In this document: one piece after another, positions 51,556 to 60,246 of the stretch
Position numbering within the stretch: the stretch's first letter is position 1
Layout of the letters: each line of letters starts with the position of its first letter
Origin: Kribbella pratensis
GTDB taxonomy: Bacteria; Actinomycetota; Actinomycetes; Propionibacteriales; Kribbellaceae
Assembly (NCBI RefSeq): GCF_004366075.1
Contig: NZ_SODU01000002.1
Location: 310,001-374,000, forward strand
Direction: 5' to 3'
Length of the DNA stretch: 64,000 nucleotides
The notes under the pieces: model-generated
Told to the model about the DNA's origin: nothing
The model's input: the letters and a program-made list of their open reading frames with translations, nothing else
Database searches by the model: none
Program-made: the position numbers and the translations under genes

Positions 51556-52451
51556 TGGGTTTTGAAGTACTGCCACGTCCGGGCCAGACCGTCTTCCAGC
51601 GAAACCGTCGGCTCGTAGCCGAGATCGTTGGTGATGTCCACGACCACGGCCGGCATCTCGCCCGCCGGCGCCTCGATGTGCTCGGCCGGCACCGGGCATC
51701 CGGTCACCGCACGCACCGCGTCGATCATCTCGAGCACCGACACCGACCGCCCGGATCCGATGATCGCGCGCCCGTCGTACTTGCTGTCGAGCGCGAGCAG
51801 TACGCCGTTCACCACGTCGTCGATGAAGACCAGATCCCGCCGCTGCTTCCCGTCGCCGTACACCCGCACGCCGCCACCGCTCAAGGCCGCCCGCATCATC
51901 CGCGGCACGAAGCTGTCCTTGTGCGACATCCCCGGCCCGTACACGTTGGTGAACCGCAGCGCCGCGGTCGCCATCCCGTAACTCCCCGAGTACGCCGACA
52001 GCAACATCTCACCCGCCGCCTTCGTCGCGCCGTACGGCGTCAACGGCCGCAGCGGAAGGTCCGCGGTAATGGTCGACGTACCGACATCCCCCACGACCGC
52101 ATTGGTCGACGCCAGCACGAACCGGTCCACGCCACTACCGCGACTCAACTCCAGCAGCACCTGCGTGATCGTCACGTTCTGCGCAAAGGTCTGCATCGGC
52201 GCGTCCACCGACCGCAACACCGACGTCAACGCCGCCAGATGCACCACCGCGGTAGGCCGCGTCTCGAACGCCGCAATACACGTCTCCTGCTCCGCAAGAT
52301 CCCCCGTCACCACATGCACCCCGCCATCCCACGAGGAATCCCCCGGCTCCCGATCCACCGCAGTAACCAACACCCCCCGCCCCCGCAAGGCCCTAACCAA
52401 ACCCCGCCCCACAAACCCCGACGCCCCCGTGACCAACACACGCTCGTCCAT
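51552..52451 (-). CDS. NAD-dependent epimerase/dehydratase
   Basis: The 299-residue extended SDR has VLVTGASGFVGRGLVRAL for NAD, VVHLAALTS, the catalytic LASTNAVVG and YGATKAAGEM and RFTNVYGPGM. The likely substrate is a nucleotide sugar. GAGGGGT lies before the ATG at 52451. It is coupled to the glycosyltransferase gene. The high proportion of CCC and other rare codons in its first 250 bp differs from its neighbours. Confidence 0.9.
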   Translation of the reverse strand: MDERVLVTGASGFVGRGLVRALRGRGVLVTAVDREPGDSSWDGGVHVVTGDLAEQETCIAAFETRPTAVVHLAALTSVLRSVDAPMQTFAQNVTITQVLLELSRGSGVDRFVLASTNAVVGDVGTSTITADLPLRPLTPYGATKAAGEMLLSAYSGSYGMATAALRFTNVYGPGMSHKDSFVPRMMRAALSGGGVRVYGDGKQRRDLVFIDDVVNGVLLALDSKYDGRAIIGSGRSVSVLEMIDAVRAVTGCPVPAEHIEAPAGEMPAVVVDITNDLGYEPTVSLEDGLARTWQYFKTQ

Positions 52452-52492
52452 ACCCCTCAACCTACCCGCGCCCCCGCACTCCTCCCACCCCC

Positions 52493-52816
52493 TCACAACC
52501 CACGTCCCGGAACCCGCTCCCCGGGATACAACACTCCCCACAACCAAGCCAGAAACTCATCGTCGGTGCTCCAGTCGTCGTACGCCGTGGCATCACTGAT
52601 GGCCCCAGCCCGCAGACCTTCGCGGTCACCGCGAACCAGTCTCTCCAGCTCGGCCTTGAAGGTTGCCAACTTCTCGCCACCACGACCGGTCCGCGCCATC
52701 TCGACCAGCTCATCGAAATTGTCATTGCGGACTTCTGGATGATAATACGTCTGAATTATTGTGAGAAATGTCGCGAACGGAACCGACGGATCCGTGAGCC
52801 AATATGATTTGGGCAC
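52493..52816 (-). CDS. Small acidic protein, candidate immunity protein
   Basis: The 107-residue acidic, mostly helical protein has no family that I can name with certainty. The pattern FATFLTIIQTYYHPE, KLATFKAELERLV and DDEFLAWLWGVLYPG resembles small immunity proteins of contact-dependent inhibition (CdiI-like). It follows a toxin-like gene by 21 bp. The DNA of its first half is clearly AT-richer than its surroundings. GAGAGGA stands 9 bases before the GTG at 52816; a TTG at 52834 is a weaker start. Confidence 0.55.
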   Translation of the reverse strand: MPKSYWLTDPSVPFATFLTIIQTYYHPEVRNDNFDELVEMARTGRGGEKLATFKAELERLVRGDREGLRAGAISDATAYDDWSTDDEFLAWLWGVLYPGERVPGRGL

Positions 52817-52837
52817 AACCAGCAATCCTCTCAAGCA

Positions 52838-54508
52838 TCACGATTCTGGTGGATCTGGGAAGAATGTACCAATCTCGAATTTCGATGCACCAAGGTTACG
52901 CTTGAACATCACCACGATGTCGCCGCCCTCGAATGTCTGAACCGGCTCCGCCTCAGGTTCGGGCACATCGCCCGAGTCGGCGCCGCTCGATCGAGCCAGC
53001 GCCCAGTCTTTGCGCTGGGCTTTGGCCTCCTCCCAGTCACCGCGGAGCCGGAACCCGATGCAGTACTTGTGACCGTCCACCCCGAGCAGATCTGAGATCG
53101 GTATTTCCAGGCGGGCCGGAACAGGTCCGCCCCAATCACTGCGAAGGGCTTCCTGAACGTCCGGATGCTCACTCAAGACTGCGGTTACTGCGGCGAAAAC
53201 ATAGGGATCCGCGACCGCTGTTGCATAGCGGCCACAGTAATGCATATTGCCGGAATCGAGCCCGTCAACTCCGTTCTCCCGCAGAGCCCGGTCCGGCTGG
53301 GCAGGGTCTTCGAATCGAGTGACTCTCGCCACCAGAGATTGCTGGTCCAGCGCTGGCCCGTGCCGACTATGTGCATGTCCGGTTCCTTGGTCCAGTGATG
53401 CGTAGACGCTTTGGACCGCAGGTTCGCAGTCGGCTGCTGGGGCGAGCCATGGGCTTGTTTCCTTGTTCACGGCTATGTAGGCGACTGCATTTTCCTCATC
53501 AACGCTCCGCTGGTCGGCGTGCTCCGTCTCGACGGTCGGTTCGGTAGTGGTCACGTCCGCCGGCGCCGGCCGGGGAAGGTTCAATCGAGCGGGCTCCCAC
53601 CGCTCCAGCCGCCTGCCGACAGTCTCGCCATTTATCTCAGTCTCGAGAGTTACGGGCTTGAGCGGGGCCGGTACGTCGTCAGCCGGTGTCGGGTCGTCGC
53701 TTGTGGTGGTGCTGTCGCGATCCCTGTCGGGAGGAGTGGTCGCCTCCGCGGAATCCGATCCGTCGTCGGTTCGGTTCGCGCTGAGGTCAGCCGAGTCATC
53801 GGTTCTGTCCGCGGTGGAGTCGGCTGATCTGTCCGTCACCGGCTGGGCATCAAGGGCTGGCTCTTCAGTTGGTTCTTGCGCGGCCTCGTCCGCCTCGGCT
53901 TCCGTGATTTCGAGTTCGTCATCGGTTGAGGTGGGCTTCGCGTTGTCCGCTACATCTGGAGGCGTGTCAGCACTCGAAGGTTCTGGTTGCGTGGCTGCGG
54001 CGTTGGCCTTCACGACACCGTCGGTCTCGTCGTCGGGTCCCTCGCCCGGCTCACCATCGCTCGTACGGTCGGGTTCGGGCAGGGGGTTGCTGAGGTATTG
54101 CAGGCGGGACAGGGTGTCGTCGTGGTGCATGTGGGCGCGGAGTTCGGGAGGGTACGACGCGAACGGGTCCGGTTGAGCGTCGGTTGAGGGTGACTCGGCG
54201 GCTCGGTCCGGCGAGTGACGGTCGGTCTCCTGGCGCTCCTCGTGCTGGTCGGGCTCTCTGTGGTGGTCGGGCTCGCGGTGCTGGTCGGGCTCGCTGTGGT
54301 GGTCGGGCTCGCGGTGCTCATCATCGGGGCTGGGTGGTGGGCGGTCGTGCGGCTCGGCGTTGGGCTTGGGTGGGTCGGGTTGATCTGAGCGAAGATCGGG
54401 AGTGGGATCGAGGTCGTCTCGAGGCGCGGGGTTGTCGTGGTGTGGGGCGGTGCTGGCGGTGGGCTGGTCGGGGGTGGAGTTGTCGGCGCGGTGGCGGCGG
54501 CTATCCAT
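52838..54508 (-). CDS. Modular toxin-like protein with low-complexity N-terminus
   Basis: This 556-residue protein starts with 330 residues of Asp/Glu/Pro/Thr/His-rich sequence with hexapeptide repeats, without signal peptide or membrane helix. A globular C-terminal domain of about 200 residues follows from about residue 345. It contains GTGHAHSRHGPALDQQ, LVARVTRFEDP and HKYCIGFRLRGDW; the H-x-H...RHG group could be catalytic. The plan (long linker, compact tip, small gene downstream) is that of a polymorphic toxin. I cannot name the tip family. It overlaps the HD-protein gene by 8 bp. Confidence 0.6.
   Translation of the reverse strand: MDSRRHRADNSTPDQPTASTAPHHDNPAPRDDLDPTPDLRSDQPDPPKPNAEPHDRPPPSPDDEHREPDHHSEPDQHREPDHHREPDQHEERQETDRHSPDRAAESPSTDAQPDPFASYPPELRAHMHHDDTLSRLQYLSNPLPEPDRTSDGEPGEGPDDETDGVVKANAAATQPEPSSADTPPDVADNAKPTSTDDELEITEAEADEAAQEPTEEPALDAQPVTDRSADSTADRTDDSADLSANRTDDGSDSAEATTPPDRDRDSTTTSDDPTPADDVPAPLKPVTLETEINGETVGRRLERWEPARLNLPRPAPADVTTTEPTVETEHADQRSVDEENAVAYIAVNKETSPWLAPAADCEPAVQSVYASLDQGTGHAHSRHGPALDQQSLVARVTRFEDPAQPDRALRENGVDGLDSGNMHYCGRYATAVADPYVFAAVTAVLSEHPDVQEALRSDWGGPVPARLEIPISDLLGVDGHKYCIGFRLRGDWEEAKAQRKDWALARSSGADSGDVPEPEAEPVQTFEGGDIVVMFKRNLGASKFEIGTFFPDPPES
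54242..54318. repeat. 18-bp tandem repeat coding for the EPD-(H/Q)-H linker
   Basis: Four 18-bp units (54242-54259, 54260-54277, 54278-54295 and 54296-54313) alternate in a 36-bp pattern and encode REPDHH/SEPDQH-type hexapeptides on the minus strand. The copy number is likely to vary between strains. Confidence 0.8.
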
Positions 54509-55616
54509 GGTTGCCGGTGGCCTCGTCGAGAACTCGTACGGCGTGGGCGTACTTCTGGCGCAAGCGGTCTTGGGTAGCCGGATCTAGTTGGCTCTGGCGG
54601 GACGGGCTGCTGTTGTGTTCGATGTCGGCTCGCTTGACGAGGACGGCATCGGGGGTTCGGGTGAGGCGCGTCAGATACGTGTCGTGGGATTCGCCGGGCC
54701 GACGGGTGAGGGCGTCGACCATCTCCACGACGGGATCGGGCACGCCGAGGTCGCGGAGTTGGGCAAGCGTGCAGGCGGTGTCTTCCACGGTGTCGTGAAG
54801 GAGCGCCGCCATCTGCTGGTCTGTACGGGCGCCGTTCGCCCGCGCAATCGCCGCAGCGCCACGGACATGGTCGACGTACGGTTGCCCGCTCTTGTCGACC
54901 TGCTCCCGGTGAAGGGCCGCCGCGAGTTTGTCGGCAGTCTCGATGCTGTCGACCGGACCCGCGAGGTACGAGTATGCGTCCGCCCAACGCTTGAACAGCT
55001 GATCCAGCCGGTCATCCACAGACGCCAACGGAACGAATCGCTCGACGGTCTCCGCATAGTACGAGCGCTGCTTCGCGACCCGCGGATGCGTATGTAGGCG
55101 CTGCACGTTGCTGTACCGATCCGACAGCTTCAACAGCAACACCTTCCGAGGCGCCCGCGCGAGCTTCGCCAGGTATGCCGTCCGCACCTCGTCCTTCGAC
55201 TCCCCCGCCCGGACCTCCGGAATCGTGACCGCGTCCACCAACCCCGCCGTACGCACCCCGAACCGCGCCACCAGATCGGCTCCCGTGCCCGCCGTGTCTT
55301 CCACAACGTCGTGCAGCAGCCCCGCCCTGAGCAGATCGACGTCCTTGACGTCGAGTCCGCTTGCCAGCACGTGCAGCACTTGAAGCAGATGCTGCCAGTA
55401 GGGTTCGCCGGCCGGTCTGGTCTGGCCTTCGTGCCAGCCGACCGCAGCATCGAACGCTACGGCTAATTCGTCAGCGGTCTGATCGGAGAGGAGCGCTCGC
55501 AGGTCGATCCCCGCAGCGCTCCAGTCGTCCCAACCCGGGAACATGCGCAGGTCAGCCATGGAGCACACGGTCTCGGTATCCGTCCCACCCGGGAAGATCG
55601 AGCGGAACTGGCTCAT
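54501..55616 (-). CDS. Tandem MESH1/SpoT-type HD hydrolase protein
   Basis: The 371-residue protein has two full HD units. Unit 1: His76, His102-Asp103, Glu106-Asp107, Asp166 and Asn170 (LLHDVVEDT and KLSDRYSN). Unit 2: His250, His274-Asp275, Glu278-Asp279, Asp331 and Asn335 (LLHDTVEDT and KRADIEHN). Both have all residues of manganese-dependent (p)ppGpp hydrolases. There is no synthetase domain. It is unclear whether it degrades (p)ppGpp or a related nucleotide. The start is uncertain (ATG 55616 or 55559). Confidence 0.8.
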   Translation of the reverse strand: MSQFRSIFPGGTDTETVCSMADLRMFPGWDDWSAAGIDLRALLSDQTADELAVAFDAAVGWHEGQTRPAGEPYWQHLLQVLHVLASGLDVKDVDLLRAGLLHDVVEDTAGTGADLVARFGVRTAGLVDAVTIPEVRAGESKDEVRTAYLAKLARAPRKVLLLKLSDRYSNVQRLHTHPRVAKQRSYYAETVERFVPLASVDDRLDQLFKRWADAYSYLAGPVDSIETADKLAAALHREQVDKSGQPYVDHVRGAAAIARANGARTDQQMAALLHDTVEDTACTLAQLRDLGVPDPVVEMVDALTRRPGESHDTYLTRLTRTPDAVLVKRADIEHNSSPSRQSQLDPATQDRLRQKYAHAVRVLDEATGNHG

Positions 55617-55638
55617 CGGCCGTGTCCGCGTCAGTCAT
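55552..55638 (-). CDS. Possible 28-residue leader peptide
   Basis: An ATG at 55638 with AAGGAG 8 bases upstream opens a 28-codon frame (starting MTDADTADEPVPL) that ends 8 bp into the alternative start of the HD-protein gene at 55559. The ribosome site is the best in this gap, so it may couple translation to the HD gene. Its third-position GC is lower than that of the overlapping frame, so it may not be real. Confidence 0.3.
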   Translation of the reverse strand: MTDADTADEPVPLDLPGWDGYRDRVLHG

Positions 55639-55696
55639 GCCATCTGCTCCTTGTCTCGTCCTGGTCGAGGGCCGCTCCGCCGGGCCGCGGCGTAGT

Positions 55697-58426
55697 TCAC
55701 GCATCCGGGGCGGCGGCGCTGAAGGGGGTGTCTGCGGTGGTGGCCAGGTCAAAGATGTAGTGGTGCCACGCGTCGGGGATGTGAAGACGGCCGGCAGCGG
55801 CGATAAGGCGGGACGTGCGATCTGACGCACCGGAGAGTTGGTCGATCGCGGTGGCCAGATGGCCATCGCCCCAGAGGAGCTCGGCGGCGGGCAGTCGGCT
55901 GCCGGCTCGAACGGCGTACCTCAACAGCTGCTCGTCGATGGTGGCGCCGTCCAGATCCAGACCGCGGGCGCGCCAGGAGGAGGTCATCGGATGCGGCCGG
56001 TCTCGACGACCCTGCCAGTGGTGCAGGGCCAGCGGTACGTCGGTGAAACGGTAGCGGCCGGCCTGCCAGTGGGTTTCCGCGGAGACTGGACATGCGGGCG
56101 CGCCCCCGGACAATGCGCGCGTGACTGTGCCCGCCAGGTGCTCTGCCAACGTGTCCGACGCGTAGTCCGCGCGGATCAGGTGCGATCGAGCCGTGACCGC
56201 CCGGGTGACCGCTTCGGCGACAACACATTCCCGGAGGCGAGCGGACGTGTTGTCCGGAATCGGCGGGCCAGCCAGCAGCACCGGCCTGGGTAGGCCCGCG
56301 ACGTGCGCGACTGTTAGGAGCTCGACCCACACGGTCAGGTGCGGAGAGTCGGCAAGTAGCGCGGTGGCGTCGCCGATTGCGCGGATGCTGCAGGGAGCGT
56401 CTCGGCAGACGGCTCCACAGGTAGCGCTCCGACAGGCCGTGGTGGCAACGGTCGGTGGTAAAGCCAATCGTCTTTCGCGGGGTTCGCCGTGGGGGATTTG
56501 GAGGAGGATGGGGCGGTCCATGCCGTCGGTGAAGGTGGCGGCTTGGCCGGGTGGGAGGGAGACCACGGCTCGGGATTGGGGGGTGTCGAGGTTCATGGTG
56601 GCGCCGACGGTTTCGCGGTCGTCGGCGGCGGGGAGGCGGTGCAGGATCTTGAGGGCGGAGTTCTTGACGACGTCGGGGATGACCTTGCCGGGGATCTGCT
56701 CGGCGACGACGATGCCTTCGCCGTACGCCCGGATCTCGGCGAGCAGGCCGGCGAACATCTCGACCGCGTGACCGGCCGTTCCGCCAGAGTCGCCAGTGCT
56801 TGCCTTGAGCAACCGGTGGGCCTCTTCGACGACCGTGACGTGTCGCAGGCCGGAGGCCGGTCCGCGGCGGACGCGGAGGTGTTCGATCAGGCGGATCAGG
56901 ACGACGCCCATGCAGAACGCCTTGTCCTGGTCGTCGCCGACGTCCTCGAGTTCGAGTACGACGTTCCGGCTGAGCAGGTCCGCGACGTCGAGCGGGTGGC
57001 CGCCGCCGAGGAACCGGCCGGGGGTCCCGAGCAGCAACGAGCTGAGGCGGACGTCGACGAAGCCGCGGACATCGGCGGCGAGTTCGGCGCCGTACCCGAT
57101 GTCGTCGACCACCTGGCGTGCGCTGAGCTGCAGATCCGCGAGCGTCGGGTACTGCGGACCGCCGCGACTCAGTGTGAGGTCCCAGCCGTACGAGGTGTAG
57201 CACCGGGTCAGCGCCTGACTGAGGACCTGTGGAAATGGCTCGTTCGCCTCGAAGGCGGCCAGGAAAAGCGCGCGGACGAGGTCGAGGTGCGTCTGCAGCG
57301 GGAACCCGGCCTCCGGTTCCAGCGGATTCAGGCTCAGCGGTACGGCGTCCGGATCGCCGAGGCGGACGACCGCGACACTGGAGTCCGAACCCAGGCGTCC
57401 GGCCATCCCGGCGTACTCCGCCTTCGCGGGCTCGATCACCAGCCACGGTACGGCGGCCGCTGTCAGGCCCTCGAGCAGGTGGCGGATCGTTTGCGACTTG
57501 CCCGAACCGGTGGCGCCGGCAACGAACGCGTGCCGGTTCAACGTGTCCCGCGAAACCGTCATTGTCCCGACCGCGCGCCCCGACGCATCGATGACGTCGC
57601 CCAGCGGGATCCCGTCCGCCGGGGTCTCAGGCGTCAGGTCGAAACGCACCTGTTCGACCACGCGAACACCGGCGATCTCCCGCACCGGCGGCCGCGCGAC
57701 GGCTGCAAGCAGCTCCCCTGTCGCCTCGAAAGCGCGACCCTCGGACTGAGTCGTCAAGCTGTACGGCGTGGCGTGCAGGTCAGCCGCCCCGGACAAGGTC
57801 TGCGCCACGAGCCTCGCACTGGCTTCATCCACTCCACCAGCGAGAATCTCCACCGACCACAAGCCACCCTGCGCCGCGGAGAAGTCCCGGTAGCGAGCGC
57901 GACTCCGCTCGAGCTCGAGCGCGTCCCGACCCGAGATCTTCTCCCGGTCCAGCCCGATCGTCATCCGCAGATGGAGGTCGTCGAGCAACTCGCCGCGCTC
58001 CTGCACACCAAGGGGCGAGGCCCGCACCAACCAGGCGAACGCCGGCAACGCCTCCGCTAGATCCTCTAGCGTCCCGGCCGGCTCGACCTCGGCCTCCGGA
58101 AGCGCAGTCAGTACGTCGTGCACGCCGTCCACACCCACCCAGCAAGGGAAATCGACCGCGTCCGCAGCGACTGCCCGCGCACCCACCGGGTAGGAAACGG
58201 CGCCGTCCACAGGCTCGATACCGACCCGAACCTCGATCGGCCCACCGGCCACCGCGCGAGTCCAGCAGCAGCTGAAGGAACGCCCCGCCGACGCCTGCAG
58301 CATCAGCGCAGGCAGCAACCCACGCCGAAGCGCCGTGAACCGTTGCGCCAGGTCCGTGTCCGGCCCCCCGGCCAACGGAACCGAGGTGACGCGCCACCGC
58401 GGAACACCTGCACCTGACGCAATCAC
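55697..58426 (-). CDS. HerA/DUF87-type ATPase with Cys4 cluster
   Basis: The 909-residue protein has an N-terminal region of about 270 residues without known family, then the HerA/FtsK-like core: RHAFVAGATGSGKSQT (Walker A 304-311), WLVIEPAKAEYAGM, LNPLEPE, TVVEEAHRLL (Walker B 531-537) and VVAEQIPGKVIPDV. A Cys group (C665, C670, C674, C679) follows and may bind zinc. The last 200 residues are unassigned. HerA-like ATPases pump DNA or protein as hexamers. The GTG start overlaps the previous gene by 4 bp. Confidence 0.85.
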   Translation of the reverse strand: MIASGAGVPRWRVTSVPLAGGPDTDLAQRFTALRRGLLPALMLQASAGRSFSCCWTRAVAGGPIEVRVGIEPVDGAVSYPVGARAVAADAVDFPCWVGVDGVHDVLTALPEAEVEPAGTLEDLAEALPAFAWLVRASPLGVQERGELLDDLHLRMTIGLDREKISGRDALELERSRARYRDFSAAQGGLWSVEILAGGVDEASARLVAQTLSGAADLHATPYSLTTQSEGRAFEATGELLAAVARPPVREIAGVRVVEQVRFDLTPETPADGIPLGDVIDASGRAVGTMTVSRDTLNRHAFVAGATGSGKSQTIRHLLEGLTAAAVPWLVIEPAKAEYAGMAGRLGSDSSVAVVRLGDPDAVPLSLNPLEPEAGFPLQTHLDLVRALFLAAFEANEPFPQVLSQALTRCYTSYGWDLTLSRGGPQYPTLADLQLSARQVVDDIGYGAELAADVRGFVDVRLSSLLLGTPGRFLGGGHPLDVADLLSRNVVLELEDVGDDQDKAFCMGVVLIRLIEHLRVRRGPASGLRHVTVVEEAHRLLKASTGDSGGTAGHAVEMFAGLLAEIRAYGEGIVVAEQIPGKVIPDVVKNSALKILHRLPAADDRETVGATMNLDTPQSRAVVSLPPGQAATFTDGMDRPILLQIPHGEPRERRLALPPTVATTACRSATCGAVCRDAPCSIRAIGDATALLADSPHLTVWVELLTVAHVAGLPRPVLLAGPPIPDNTSARLRECVVAEAVTRAVTARSHLIRADYASDTLAEHLAGTVTRALSGGAPACPVSAETHWQAGRYRFTDVPLALHHWQGRRDRPHPMTSSWRARGLDLDGATIDEQLLRYAVRAGSRLPAAELLWGDGHLATAIDQLSGASDRTSRLIAAAGRLHIPDAWHHYIFDLATTADTPFSAAAPDA

Positions 58427-60246
58427 GAAGCACCCAACCGCGGATCGCAATCGCCCAGCCGCGGACTCGCCGGATCGAGCGGGTCGACCATCACAAAAGC
58501 GGTCGGCGACAACCCCTGCAGCACCGTCGGCTCCACCGAGTACTCGTACGTGCGCTGATACCCGACCGACGTACTCTCCGTGGTCCCGCTCGACGCCGAG
58601 GTCGACGTCGACTCCGACCACGACGTACCGCCGGTCGTCGATGACGAGGACTGCTCGCCCGAGGTCTTGGACCCGGACCGATGCCGCCTGCTGAACAGCA
58701 GCCCGAACGTCGCCTGCCGGCTGTCCGACGTCTGTACGCCGACCGAATCGCTCGTCGACGAACTGTTGCCGCGCGTCGTGCTGTCCGACGTCGACGTGGA
58801 CGTGTTCGTCCCGTGTGAATAGGTGAACTGACTCGCCACCAACCGGTGCTGCCGACCGATGAAGGTCGCGGCCTGCTCGGCCTCCTTCGCGTTCCCGAGG
58901 CGCATGAACAGTACGGCGTCCCCGCCGCCGAGGAGCTCCACCGCGCTGTCCCGCAGATGCGCGAACAGCAGCACGAGACGGATCCCGTTGCGTCGGCAGA
59001 TGCTGTCGAACCGCTCGAGCTCCGGGCGGGCCACCGCATCAGCTCCGGCGATCACCACGATCCGCTCGCCCCGCCCCGACAGCTGGCCACGCTGGATCCG
59101 GACCATCGTGATCTGGAACAGCAGATGCCTGAGCAACGAGGCGGTCAGCTCCGGCTCGCGATGCGACAACTCGAACACCCGCAGCGAGACGTCGTCGTCC
59201 TCCCACCCGTCCATCGGCGCATCACCCGTGACCGCAGCCAGCCGCTGCACGCCCGCAGCCAGCCGGAACAGCCGAGCTTCCGCCGTACGCCGGGCAGCCT
59301 CGCTCAAGAGATCGGACAGCCTCGTGTACTCAGCCCGCGTCAACGAACCCCGCTGATCCGGCGTCAGCTGCCGCAGCAACACCTGGAACGCCAGGTGCAG
59401 TCTCGTGAAAGTGACCGGGGCGTCCGTCAGGCACTCGACGACCTGCTGCACCAGGGTCGCGTCGACACCCCGCGACTCGCTCTGCTCAGGCTCGGCCGCG
59501 CGCAAACCTTCTGCGACCACGACACCGATCTCATCAGCGCTCAAGCCGGTGAGGGGGTTCAGCGAGCGCGCCTCGTCCGGTACGACGGCCGACCGGATCG
59601 GCGCACCGTGATCCGAGGCCATGCGGTGCAGCGGCTCGATCACAGAGTCCTGCGTGAGGTCGAGAACCACGAGTCGCCCGCCGGCGCTCATCAGCGAGCT
59701 ACCCATCGCGAGCAACGCCGCACGCCAGCCCGCGGCAGTCCCGCCGTACAGGTCGACGCGCTCCTTCGTCACCGGGCCGACCGGCACCCACGGGCGTACG
59801 GCGCTGACCTGCAGGGACTTGGTCTGCTCCCGGTCGCTCAGATCCTGTTGCCAGGCCTGTACGTCGCGCTCGAACCGGGCCATCGTGCTGACGCAGTGGG
59901 CCAACCACAGCTGATGCTCCTTGGCGGTAGCCCGTCGGAGCAGCTCCGGTCGTCCCCAGCACAACCAGCCGAGGCCGATCGCCACTACGGCAGGCACCAG
60001 CGCGATCAACGGGTCCACAACGACGCCGACCACACCGGTGGCTATAACGGCCGCGACCATCGTCCAGGTCAGGACGGGGCGCATCCGTACGGCGGCAGCA
60101 CGCTTGGTCTCGAGCGCCGCAAGCTCCGTCGGCGGCGGTACGGCGGGAACGGGCGGGTCTTGCTGCTCGACGACCACGACCTCGCGCCCGCGGTACTCCC
60201 AGCCCCACTGCTCGGCCTCACGAGTCGCGACCATCGGCTCAGCCAT
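58423..60246 (-). CDS. Membrane protein resembling a VirD4/FtsK ATPase with lost P-loop
   Basis: This 607-residue protein has two membrane helices (59-78 and 80-97) and then a region with the order of a VirD4/FtsK ATPase: VDLYGGTAAGWRAALLAMGSSL where Walker A should be (168-175), followed by RLVVLDLTQDS and later RIVVIAGADAVARPEL and NGIRLVLLFAHLRDS. The Lys-Ser/Thr of Walker A and the acidic pair of Walker B are gone, so it is presumably inactive. A Ser/Thr-rich stretch (about 475-575) lies near the end. It is coupled to the genes on both sides. Confidence 0.7.
   Translation of the reverse strand: MAEPMVATREAEQWGWEYRGREVVVVEQQDPPVPAVPPPTELAALETKRAAAVRMRPVLTWTMVAAVIATGVVGVVVDPLIALVPAVVAIGLGWLCWGRPELLRRATAKEHQLWLAHCVSTMARFERDVQAWQQDLSDREQTKSLQVSAVRPWVPVGPVTKERVDLYGGTAAGWRAALLAMGSSLMSAGGRLVVLDLTQDSVIEPLHRMASDHGAPIRSAVVPDEARSLNPLTGLSADEIGVVVAEGLRAAEPEQSESRGVDATLVQQVVECLTDAPVTFTRLHLAFQVLLRQLTPDQRGSLTRAEYTRLSDLLSEAARRTAEARLFRLAAGVQRLAAVTGDAPMDGWEDDDVSLRVFELSHREPELTASLLRHLLFQITMVRIQRGQLSGRGERIVVIAGADAVARPELERFDSICRRNGIRLVLLFAHLRDSAVELLGGGDAVLFMRLGNAKEAEQAATFIGRQHRLVASQFTYSHGTNTSTSTSDSTTRGNSSSTSDSVGVQTSDSRQATFGLLFSRRHRSGSKTSGEQSSSSTTGGTSWSESTSTSASSGTTESTSVGYQRTYEYSVEPTVLQGLSPTAFVMVDPLDPASPRLGDCDPRLGAS

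Noticed and set aside
55552..55638. Frameshift joining the 28-codon frame to the HD-protein gene
   Set aside because: Neither reading gives a better match to the HD family N-terminus and no slippery run is present, so overlapping starts are the simpler reading.
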